This document shows, piece after piece, positions 9,105 to 18,000 of a stretch of DNA of 64,000 nucleotides. Each line of letters starts with the position of its first letter. Position 1 is the first letter of the stretch. Made by a program: the position numbers and the translations under genes. Source of the DNA: Nitrososphaerota archaeon (GTDB lineage: Archaea; Thermoproteota; Nitrososphaeria; Nitrososphaerales; Gagatemarchaeaceae); the NCBI GenBank assembly GCA_027887045.1, contig JAPCJH010000001.1, positions 186,001 to 250,000 on the forward strand, written 5' to 3'. The notes under the pieces are model-generated. The model saw only the letters and a program-made list of their open reading frames with translations. It made no database searches and was not told the origin of the DNA.

Positions 9105-9804
9105 GACCGAGATACAACTTGGAGAGCTCTTTATGCTCGAGAAGCTCTTTCGTGCCTCCTTCGAAGACCTTCCGACCGCTCACGAGTAGGTACGCCTTGT
9201 CTCCGATTTCCAGGGCCCTGCGCGCGTTCTGCTCCACGAGGACGACGCCCAACTTCGAATCGTGTGCGAACCCGGCGACCGTCTTTAGGACCTGGGTGGC
9301 CACCTTGGGAGCGAGGTTTGCGGTGGGTTCGTCGAACATGATTATCTTCGGCTTCCGTAACATAGCCATTGTCATCGCAACCATCTGCCTCTCCCCTCCG
9401 CTCAGATTCTGGACCTTTGTTCGAAGGTAGGCTCGCAGCTGCGGAAAGATTTCCAGAGATTCTTGAAGCCTTGAAGCAACATCCTCGGTCTTGATTGTGT
9501 AACCAGCCATCTTGAAGTTCTCCGCGACGGTGAGCTGAGTGAAAACGCTCTCGGTCTGGGGCAGGTAGGCAAGACCCAGTTTAGCAATTTCGTGAGGAGG
9601 GAGTCCTGAGAGTACCTTCCCGTCCAGGCTTATCTTTCCTTTGTAAAGTGTTGTAAGCCCCGAGATGGTCTTCAACAACGTACTCTTCCCCGAGCCGTTG
9701 GGACCGACGATGACCGTTACCTCGTTCTGGTTGGCTTCTAGAGAAATATCGTTAATGATCTGGAGCTTCCCGTAGCCTGCTGAGACGCTCTCCACGCTTA
9801 GCAA
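9088..9804 (-). CDS. livF: Branched-chain amino-acid ABC transporter ATPase LivF
   Basis: This 238-aa ABC ATPase has Walker A GPNGSGKST, signature LSGGERQM, Walker B IIMFDEPTAN and the LVEQNARRAL switch-His region, which is typical of LivF. It lies 1 nt downstream of livG on the minus strand and pairs with it to power the LivH/LivM permease. Its 3' end runs 17 nt into the end of the amine-oxidase gene. Confidence 0.92.
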   Translation of the reverse strand: MLSVESVSAGYGKLQIINDISLEANQNEVTVIVGPNGSGKSTLLKTISGLTTLYKGKISLDGKVLSGLPPHEIAKLGLAYLPQTESVFTQLTVAENFKMAGYTIKTEDVASRLQESLEIFPQLRAYLRTKVQNLSGGERQMVAMTMAMLRKPKIIMFDEPTANLAPKVATQVLKTVAGFAHDSKLGVVLVEQNARRALEIGDKAYLLVSGRKVFEGGTKELLEHKELSKLYLGLKVEQ

Positions 9805-9805
9805 A

Positions 9806-10564
9806 CTATTCCCCCAAGTAAGACTCGATCACCTTCGCGTCGTTCATGACCATTTCAGGGTTGCCAGACGCCAGCAACTTGCCGTACGCCATCGCGATGA
9901 TGTGGTCTACGTAGCTAAGGGCGATATCGAGTCTGTGTTCAACGATAAAGAAGGTTACGCCCAGCTCGTCTCTTAATTTCAGAATCTTGGAGAATATTTC
10001 ATGGGCTAGCGTCGGGTTCACCCCGGAGATGGGCTCGTCAAGAAGTATCAACCTGGCTCCGCTCATGAGGGCTCTTCCCAGCTCGAGTAGCTTCATCTGA
10101 CCTCCGCTCAAGCTGTCCGCCGACTTGTCCCAGACACTTGCAAGGCCTACGAGACGCAGGATCCTGACCGCCTCCTCCACCGCTCCCTTTTCAGCCGTGA
10201 TCCAAGTGCTCCGAAGCAGAGATCTTGCGAATCCCTCACCGGGGTTATCTTTTTTCGCCACCAGCACATTTTCCAAGACGGTGAGTTTCCAGAAAAGGGT
10301 GGGAATCTGAAAAGTCCGCGCGAGCCCAGCCCGATATACTCTGTGGGGCGGCAGTCCTGTCAAGTCGGCCCCATTGTAAAAAATCCTGCCTGAATCGGGC
10401 TTGTACAGGCCGGAAATTACATTGATCAGGGTGGTCTTTCCCGAACCATTGGGACCGATGAGTATAGTGATTGTTTTCTCCTCTACACCGATGGAAAGAT
10501 CATCAACTGCCCGCAGACTACCGAATAGCTTTGTTATGTTTCTGACTTCGAGAGCCAGACCCAT
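9806..10564 (-). CDS. livG: Branched-chain amino-acid ABC transporter ATPase LivG
   Basis: This 252-aa ABC ATPase has Walker A GPNGSGKTT, signature LSGGQMKL, Walker B LILLDEPISG and the switch motif IVEHRLDIAL, matching LivG. It is transcribed with the binding protein upstream (10599-12098) and livF downstream. Substrates are probably branched-chain or other amino acids, amides or urea; the family is broad and specificity cannot be read here. Confidence 0.92.
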   Translation of the reverse strand: MGLALEVRNITKLFGSLRAVDDLSIGVEEKTITILIGPNGSGKTTLINVISGLYKPDSGRIFYNGADLTGLPPHRVYRAGLARTFQIPTLFWKLTVLENVLVAKKDNPGEGFARSLLRSTWITAEKGAVEEAVRILRLVGLASVWDKSADSLSGGQMKLLELGRALMSGARLILLDEPISGVNPTLAHEIFSKILKLRDELGVTFFIVEHRLDIALSYVDHIIAMAYGKLLASGNPEMVMNDAKVIESYLGE

Positions 10565-10598
10565 GCGCAGTCACAAAAGCGAGGTGGTATGCCCCTGC

Positions 10599-12098
10599 TT
10601 ATGGGAGGCCTGATGGTTTGGCCGTCCAGACGACCTTGTCCGTCGCTTGGTCCCAAGTTCCGCAGACGATCCATTTAGCCGAGCCTGTCGCCGTGCCCGG
10701 AACGATGCAGAAGAACACGTAAGATGCGTACAGTCTGTCTCCGGCCGTGTTTAGGATTGGAACGCCCGAGGCGCCGTTGAAGGTGGCTGCTACTGAGGGA
10801 ATGACTGCATGAATGCACACACCATCCTGGCCATGGCAGTAGAGGATTGCGAGCGCTGCTAGCCATGTATCGTCGTAAGCGCCGACTGAATACCCGTCGC
10901 AAAGAGTGCTGACCGCGGCGAGTTGCCTGGCGCAGACAGACTGCGTCAATTTGCTGTCGGTGAATCCTGGGAAGCTAGCCGCCATCCTGGTCTGTATTAC
11001 GGTAGAGGCAAAGGTCGAGTTAACGATCGATGCCTGATTGCCCTCCCCGTCCGTTCCAAACCAAGGCAAAGGCGTCTTGAGTAAGGCTGCGTAGTTGGTT
11101 GAGGCCTGCGCGGCTATCTTACCGAATTCGCCGAACGAGATGAAGTAGAGTGCCACGTGGGTTGCACCGTATTTGCCTACAGCTGAATTGTATGCGTCGT
11201 TTACAGTCCCAAGTATCGGGACGAAATTGGAGGTTGTGGTGTCGTACGGAATCGAAGCCTCAACGTGCCCTCCTGCTGCTTTGAATTCTGCAGCCGTTGC
11301 GTTCGCAAGTCCCGCCCCGTACCCATCGTTCCTGTATACGATGACTACATCTTGGACGCCGGACTGCACGAACTCGGCTTTGTCGGCCTTGGCCTGGAAC
11401 TGGTCAGCCGGTGGCGTTCTGTACAGGTAGTCCCAAGGAATCGCGATATTCGGATTCGTAGATGATTGGCTTATCATCACAACGTGGTTGGAGTTCGCAA
11501 ACGGGATTAGGGCACCCGCGGTTCCGCTGTTGAGCGGCCCCACAACCACGTGAATTCCCTGTGTTAGAAAGCTGTTCATGATCGTCGAAGCCTTCGCATT
11601 GTCCAGGGCATAGTCTTGAATGTTAGATACGAAAGTGACCTTACCGGCCAACGGAGTGGTGGCGAGCCAACTGTTTATGTCGGTAATTGCGAGCTGAGTG
11701 GTAGCCTTATCGCTTATGCCTTGACTCGCAAGGTCAGAGGTGAGGTCCTCAAGAACGCCGACAGTAAAAGTTCCGCTGATGTTCCCCGCTGCCTGCGCAG
11801 CCCCGATAAGCAAAGAACCGTTGATGCCTTGCACTGCTCCTGCCGCTGTAGTCGTCACTGTCGTCGTCCCACCGGCGACCGTGGTGGTTGCCGTGACCGT
11901 TGCCCCTGCCCCTACCGTCGTGGTGGTGATGGCTGTCGTGGTTGTGGTGGCTGTCTTGGTGGTCGTTGCACCACTTGCTGTAGATGTCGAAACGAGACCG
12001 AGCGAGGGAGCTAAAGCGTAAATTGCACCAGCACCAATCAGGAGTCCAACGATTAGCGTTCCAGCTACCGCCACCGTAGAAGCCCCCCGGGTTTTCAA
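10599..12098 (-). CDS. Amino-acid ABC transporter substrate-binding protein, membrane anchored with Thr-rich stalk
   Basis: This periplasmic-binding-protein type I fold (LivK-like) starts near IGAAQAAGNISGTFTVGVLEDLTSDLA. From a TTG at 12098 the product is 499 aa: a short basic N-terminus, a hydrophobic helix (VAVAGTLIVGLLIGAGAIYAL), then about 60 residues very rich in Thr, Ala and Val, which look like a glycosylated stalk, then the ligand-binding lobes. An upstream start at 12170 would overlap the divergent livH gene and put 24 residues before the signal helix. A TTAAATA element lies about 36 nt upstream of 12098. It captures the solute outside the cell for LivHMGF. Confidence 0.85.
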   Translation of the reverse strand: MKTRGASTVAVAGTLIVGLLIGAGAIYALAPSLGLVSTSTASGATTTKTATTTTTAITTTTVGAGATVTATTTVAGGTTTVTTTAAGAVQGINGSLLIGAAQAAGNISGTFTVGVLEDLTSDLASQGISDKATTQLAITDINSWLATTPLAGKVTFVSNIQDYALDNAKASTIMNSFLTQGIHVVVGPLNSGTAGALIPFANSNHVVMISQSSTNPNIAIPWDYLYRTPPADQFQAKADKAEFVQSGVQDVVIVYRNDGYGAGLANATAAEFKAAGGHVEASIPYDTTTSNFVPILGTVNDAYNSAVGKYGATHVALYFISFGEFGKIAAQASTNYAALLKTPLPWFGTDGEGNQASIVNSTFASTVIQTRMAASFPGFTDSKLTQSVCARQLAAVSTLCDGYSVGAYDDTWLAALAILYCHGQDGVCIHAVIPSVAATFNGASGVPILNTAGDRLYASYVFFCIVPGTATGSAKWIVCGTWDQATDKVVWTAKPSGLP

Positions 12099-12127
12099 GA
12101 ATTGCGTAGGATAGCGGTCGTGAAGGA

Positions 12128-12138
12128 AACTATTTAAC
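12128..12138. promoter_or_regulatory. Shared TATA element between livK-type (minus) and livH (plus)
   Basis: ACTATTTAACG reads as a TATA-like box on both strands (GTTAAATAG on minus). Its centre, about 12134, is 25 nt from the livH TTG at 12159 and 36 nt from the binding-protein TTG at 12098. Both halves of the transporter could therefore be driven by one element. Confidence 0.5.
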
Positions 12139-12158
12139 GCTTCTCGCGCTCGCTGACC

Positions 12159-13136
12159 TTGCAGCGGCACTTGATCGACCCCACGATTTCAAACGCTATC
12201 GTGTACGGGTGCCTTTACGCCATGATGTGCGTGGGTCTTACGGTGACTTACTTGACGACCAAGGTTCCGAATTTCGCCCACACCGACTTCGTGGTCATCG
12301 CAATATTCTCAAGCGCAACTACCTTCATCCTCGGGAATTTTTCCAGCCCATATCTTACGGTTCCCGTCGCGGTCCTTACAGGGGGAGTTGTGGCTGTTCT
12401 GATGTACCTTCTCGTACTCAAGCCACTGACAAAGAGGGGGGCAAACATCGTGGTCCTGATGATTTCAACTTTGGCCGTCGACATCATCCTAACGGCACTC
12501 ATTGGGGCAATCTTCATCGACTACATCGGCACAACGTATGGGAGGATTCTCGCGAACAAGGGTTACTACCTTTTCGCGCTCAACCAGCTGCCAGACTTTC
12601 AGATTTTCGGGGAAAGAGGAATCCTCCTCGTCGCTCCTGCCGTTCTTGTGCTCATGACAATCTCGCTCAACTACCTTCTGAAAAGGACCCGGTTTGGAGT
12701 GGCGATGAGGGCATCGATAGAGAACCCCAACCTCGCAAAGGTCGTCGGGGTTAACGTGGAGAGGGTCTACCTTGTATCGTGGTTTATTGCTGGCGCTTTG
12801 GCCGGACTTGGCGGTGGGCTCTATTCGATCCAGTCCCCCACCCCACAGGCAACCTCTTCCTTCCTTATCGTCGACATCTTCGCAGGAAGCGTGCTTGGAG
12901 GAATATTCAGCATTTACGGCGCGATCGCGGGAGGGTTAATAGTTGGAATCAGCGAGACGTATGTGATAAGGGTCCTCACAGTACTCGTGAATAACACTTA
13001 TGGTTTCGAGGCCGGTGCGCAGCTTGATGCATTCCAGAAAGGGATACCCCTTGGAATCATGATCATCACACTTCTGATCATTCCGAGGGGACTGGCCTCT
13101 GTCGACTGGCGCGGGCTGCTTCGAAGGCTGAAGTAA
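12159..13136 (+). CDS. livH: Branched-chain amino-acid ABC permease LivH
   Basis: This 325-aa polytopic permease has about eight hydrophobic helices. The family stretch RTRFGVAMRASIENPNLAKV (the EAA-like cytoplasmic loop) is near residue 180, followed by VGVNVERVYLVSWFIAGALAG. It starts with TTG 25 nt from the shared TATA box and is contiguous with livM. It forms the membrane channel with LivM. Confidence 0.92.
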   Translation: MQRHLIDPTISNAIVYGCLYAMMCVGLTVTYLTTKVPNFAHTDFVVIAIFSSATTFILGNFSSPYLTVPVAVLTGGVVAVLMYLLVLKPLTKRGANIVVLMISTLAVDIILTALIGAIFIDYIGTTYGRILANKGYYLFALNQLPDFQIFGERGILLVAPAVLVLMTISLNYLLKRTRFGVAMRASIENPNLAKVVGVNVERVYLVSWFIAGALAGLGGGLYSIQSPTPQATSSFLIVDIFAGSVLGGIFSIYGAIAGGLIVGISETYVIRVLTVLVNNTYGFEAGAQLDAFQKGIPLGIMIITLLIIPRGLASVDWRGLLRRLK

Positions 13137-14276
13137 TTGGCACTCGACGCGTCATTGCTTTCGCAGCTCGTCACCGATTTGACGCAGCCGGCTCAATTGT
13201 TTTGCCTCCTGCTCATTCTCAGTTTGACGGTGAATCTCGAGTTTGGGTACGCCGGGATACCGAATTTTGGGAAGGTGCTCTTCGTCGCTGTGGGCGCTTT
13301 TGTGGCTGGTTCCCTTTCGTACAGGCTGATGATCTATCTACTTGGGCTCAAGGGGGCCGACATCTTTGCATTTCAAGCAACTTTCGTTCCTCAGATCGAC
13401 GCGCATCTGGCAAACCACCCTCTGACGGCAATCGGCCTCGCATTCTTCATGTTAGCGATCGGGGCGGTGTTGGGGGGATTGGTCGGATTCCTCTCTTCTT
13501 ACCCAGCGATCCGATTGAGAGAAGACTACCTGGGGATGCTTCTTCTAGCCTCCGGGGAGTTCTTCAACTACGCCAGCCAGGCATATTATCCATTCCTGGG
13601 AGGTGCCCAGGGGATGACCTCCCCTAGCCCGATCTTCTCCCTCGCCGCTTTCACTGGTGAGCAGAATCTTGCGGTGCTCGGCGTACTTGCTGCGTTCGCG
13701 CTCGCCGTCTACGTTTACGCGGAGAAGGTCGGGAGATCCCCCTTGGGTAGAACGCTCCGGGCGGTAAGAGACAGCGAGGTCGCCTCCGAAGCCTTGGGTA
13801 AAGACAACGTCGCGATTCGGCGCAACGTTCTGATAGTAGGTTCAATGCTCGCCGGAATGGTAGGGGTCCTCTGGCTCTTCTACCAGCCATACATAGAGCC
13901 GGGAACTATAGGAAGCTTCACCAGACAGACCTTCACCTTCATCCCATTTGTAATAGTAATACTGGGAGGGGTGTCAAACAACCGCGGCGTGCTCCTCGGG
14001 ACTTTTGTGTATTTGGTGATAATCGAGTCTTTTAGCCAAGGGACCACCTATATTCTCAGTCAAGGCTACAGCCTCCCTGTCGACCTCAGCAGAGTCCAGG
14101 CGGTATTGATCGGAGCGTTGCTGATATTTGTAATGCTCAGGCGACCGCAGGGTCTGGTGCCTGAGAAACCCACGCTCACGATCAAAAGGTCCAAACTCAA
14201 GGAAATGGTGGACAACCTTATGCGGGGCGGGTCTTCCGACCTCGCTGAAGTCGAGAAGGAAGCGAAAGCCGAATAG
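13137..14276 (+). CDS. livM: Branched-chain amino-acid ABC permease LivM
   Basis: This 379-aa permease begins with TTG immediately after the livH stop. The early stretch FGYAGIPNFGKVLFVAVGAF and the loop GRTLRAVRDSEVASEALGKD match LivM. There are about ten hydrophobic segments and a charged C-terminal tail ending in EVEKEAKAE. Splitting the five transporter genes into two divergent arms (binding protein, livG and livF on minus; livH and livM on plus) is less common than one operon. Confidence 0.92.
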   Translation: MALDASLLSQLVTDLTQPAQLFCLLLILSLTVNLEFGYAGIPNFGKVLFVAVGAFVAGSLSYRLMIYLLGLKGADIFAFQATFVPQIDAHLANHPLTAIGLAFFMLAIGAVLGGLVGFLSSYPAIRLREDYLGMLLLASGEFFNYASQAYYPFLGGAQGMTSPSPIFSLAAFTGEQNLAVLGVLAAFALAVYVYAEKVGRSPLGRTLRAVRDSEVASEALGKDNVAIRRNVLIVGSMLAGMVGVLWLFYQPYIEPGTIGSFTRQTFTFIPFVIVILGGVSNNRGVLLGTFVYLVIIESFSQGTTYILSQGYSLPVDLSRVQAVLIGALLIFVMLRRPQGLVPEKPTLTIKRSKLKEMVDNLMRGGSSDLAEVEKEAKAE

Positions 14277-14438
14277 AGCCTAAGCTTTCACTGACTTCAA
14301 GCCGTCGCTTTCCGACCGCTAGGATTTGATGCGGCTTGGGTGGTTTTCCGGAGAAAAAACCTCGACGCAGAAAGGCGACTAAGAGGACAAGCCGCCCTCA
14401 AACCTTTATTATTTGCCGACCTCCAAAACAAATTCAAT

Positions 14439-15002
14439 TTGCCAGAGGAGTCCGTCCCGTTAAACGAGGTGTTGGAGCGCCGGGAGAGAGAATTCATGTT
14501 GAGCAAAAGCAGGGTCACGATGCGTTCATCGGTGGAGAACATTGAAGTGGGCGACTTCAAGATAGAGAAGCTCAACGTGGGGGAATCTGCCGAGCTCCCG
14601 AGGTGGGTTGCGGAGGAACTCGTTCACCTGAATCTTGCGGAGATGGCCGAAGAGCCTTTTGAGACGGAGATATTCAAGGCTCTGAGCAGGGAGAAGATGC
14701 TCGGACCGTTCCAATTGTCGAACATGAATTCCGACTTTTACCTGAAGATGAAGAGAAGACTGGCCTATCTTCGATCGGCGATGGACGCCGGGAGGGTTCG
14801 AAAGGAAGACTTCGAAAGGCTCCGCGCGAGCAGCTACGACCTGATCGGGCTGAGACTGGGGAAGCTCCTATCGCTTTCGAGCTCCTCGACAAGCGTGGCG
14901 ACGATCGGCGAAAAGCTCACCCCCGAAGAGAAGGCTTTCTTCACGATTTCGCAGTCCGCCTCAAAGGAGTGGAAGGACGCTCTGCTGGGGGTCGGAGGCT
15001 AG
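14439..15002 (+). CDS. GINS subunit (Gins23-like) next to MCM
   Basis: This 187-aa protein (from a TTG at 14439) lies directly upstream of mcm. The segment VGESAELPRWVAEELV resembles the small B-domain of GINS, and the following helices (FYLKMKRRLAYLRSAM onward) resemble the A-domain. That B-then-A order is the Gins23 (Psf2/Psf3-like) arrangement. GINS joins MCM and a Cdc45/RecJ-like protein in the replicative helicase. I chose 14439 because TTTATTATT is centred about 31 nt upstream; a GTG at 14340 would extend it by 33 residues. GINS-MCM adjacency is common in archaea and supports the call. Confidence 0.75.
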   Translation: MPEESVPLNEVLERREREFMLSKSRVTMRSSVENIEVGDFKIEKLNVGESAELPRWVAEELVHLNLAEMAEEPFETEIFKALSREKMLGPFQLSNMNSDFYLKMKRRLAYLRSAMDAGRVRKEDFERLRASSYDLIGLRLGKLLSLSSSSTSVATIGEKLTPEEKAFFTISQSASKEWKDALLGVGG

Positions 15003-18000
15003 TTGGCGACGCTCACGACCGGGAAGCTCTCCGAGCTCTTTGAAGACTTCCTGAAGACGCAGACGGACAGAGCAGGCAGATACGTCTACAGGGAGAGGAT
15101 ATCCGAGCTGGTTGCCAACGAAGGCAAGTCGCTGAACGTCGACTTCGACGACCTTCTTAGGTACAACAACGACCTCGCGAACAGAGTCCTTTTGGAGCCG
15201 GACTCTTCCCTCGAGGCGTTCAAGAGAGCCGCATACGAGACGATGCGGAGCGAGAACGCGCTCTACGCCGACCGGATAAGGAAGAGCCTCTCCGTGCGGA
15301 TTCGGGGAATCGGTGATAGAGTTCCGTTGAGGAAGGTGGACACCTCTTACCTGGATAGGATGATTGCGGTTGCGGGGATGGTGGTGAGGACCTCCGAGTT
15401 GAGGCCGCTGATGGTTGAAGGCTCCTTTGTGTGCCCGAACGGCCACGTCACAGTTGTGGAACAGGACGACCCCTTGGTGAAGAAGCCCCCGAGGTGCGTG
15501 GAGTGCGACGAAGTCAGGAACCTGGAACTGGATACGAAGCTGAGCCGGTTCATCGACTTCCAGATTCTAAGAGTGCAAGAGCTCCCTGAGGAGCTACCTC
15601 CAGGACAGCTCCCCCAATTCTTCGACGTCAACGTTGAAGGTGACATCACGAACACGGCTAGGCCGGGGGACAGGGTCGTGCTGACTGGGGTCATTAGGGC
15701 TGTGCAGGACTTCGGCCCCGGTCAGGGTAGATTCAGGCTATTCAAGTCGCAGATAGATGGCAACTACATAGAAGTGCTGGGGAAGGAGCCGGAGAACGTC
15801 CAGATTACGAAGGAAGACGAGGCCCTCATCAAGAGCATAGCAGGGAGTCCGGACGCATATGATAAACTGATTGCCTCTATATCCCCCGCGATTCTTGGTC
15901 ATTTACCGCAGAGGGAGGCAATCCTCCTGGTGTTGGCCGGAGGGACTCCTAAGCAGCTCCCCGATGGGACCAAATTACGGGGGGATATCAATGTCTTGTT
16001 CGTAGGCGATCCTGGTGTCGCGAAATCTGAGATGTTGAAGTTCGCGGCGCAGGTCGCGCCGCGTGGCTTATTCGCTTCGGGGCGGGGCACAACGTCGGCT
16101 GGCCTTTCGGCGGCGGTTATCAGGGAAAAGAATGTACTCATGCTGGAAGCTGGTGTTGTGGTGTTGGCTGATCAAGGAATCGCTTGTCTACACCCTGAAA
16201 GCACGGTAATCCTGAACGGGAGAACCGTAAGCATGCGAGACCTATCTGAGAGGTTGAACTTCACGCCAGTCGAGGCTGAAAACGGCCGGAGTGAGTTGGC
16301 AGAAGTCGCGGGAGCAGTTGTCTCAGTAAACCAGGACTCCCTGCAAGTACAATCTGCAAATGCGACGATGTTGAGAAGACGATGGCATTCTGGGAAGTTG
16401 GTAACGATTCGTTTACGATCTGGAAATGTTGTCAGATCTACACCCGACCATCTCCTGCTCGATGGGAACTCTCTCGAATGGAGGGAAGCCTCACGTTACC
16501 GAAGAGGCGACTATGTTACGGCACCTCTTCGCATTCCGGCTTTCTCGAATGCGAGGGTCTTCCTGTGGGATATTCTCTCTGATGAATGCGTCGTGTCATT
16601 GACCGATGCAGACAAAGGTGAACTGAGGAGCCAAATAGTAAGCAAGTATGGCACGTTGAAAATGGCGGCCGATGCGATAGGGGTACCTCGCCTCCCGAAC
16701 TACTACCGTCAAAGACTTCAACCGAATCTTCGTGAGTTGAAGAGAATCACCGCGGACCTTGGTGTGGAAGAGGAGTGGAAACAAAGGAAGCATATCTATG
16801 ACAAATCTGAGATCAAGGTTTGCAATATTACACCGGAGCTTGCTTACATCTGCGGATTCATTTTTGGGGACGGAAGCGTGAAAATATCCCGAAGGCGAGC
16901 CGCGATAGTTCTTACCCAGTCGCCCAAACACAAGATGTTCATTCAACAATTCGAAAAGAACTGGCGAACAGCATTCGAAACTCTAAGGCTTAGATCAGCC
17001 CGCACTTCTAAGAGCCGCATACGGGGCAGACTAGTCGTCAGCGAACGAATCGATTGGAGCGTCAGTCGCCGAATTTTGGGCCACGTCTACGCGTTCATGA
17101 CTCGAGAAAATCTGGCCAACCTCTTATCCTTCCCGGACGAGATACTCAAAGGCTTCCTTGCGGGGGTAACAGACTCAGACGGGTGCAACACCGCAAAGGT
17201 CTCACAGAAAAATGGTGTTGGATACGAGACTTGGAACGTCGTTTACGAAGCGTCAAGAAATCCAGTTGCCAATGTGAATCTTCTCATCTCGCTTCGAAGG
17301 TTCGGCGTAATTGGGTCATACAGAGGTATCGTCAGAGGCGTGGGCACCATAGTAGTGAGCAACAGGATCGATTGCGAACACCTTCAGGCCGCGTTATCGG
17401 GGCTCTCCGTTAAGATGTTACGGACGCCTTCGAAAAGGAGGCGTAACATCAGCGGGATCTCAGAGAAACTTCCGAAGGAAATAGTTGCTAAGAAGTTCAG
17501 GGAAATATTTGATGGCGCGAGTAGGACGGAGCTGATAAAGAGTGGGGTTTGGTCCACCGTCTACGCGTACACCCACGAGAAGAGGCAGCCGTCGACAGGG
17601 CAGGTGCTGAAGATCGTGGAACGAGTCCCCTCCCTCGAACAGTTCGAGCGGTTTTCGCTCGAAAGCCTTGCGGAAAAGGATTACTTCCTGGACCAAATCG
17701 TAGACATGGTCGAAACGGACTACAGCGGCTATGTGTACGATCTAATGATGAAGGAGAATCACAATTACGTAGCCGACGGCGTTTTCTCTCATAATTGCAT
17801 CGACGAATTTGACAAGATGAAACCCGAGGATAGGAGCGCACTTCATGAACAAATGGAGCAGGGTTCGGTAACGATAGCCAAGGGGGGGATCTATGCGGTC
17901 TTGAATGCCAGGACCTCGATTCTTGCAGCGACAAACCCTCTCCTAGGGAAGTACAACCCGTACCAAAACCTGACTGACAACATAAATCTTCCAATCCCGC

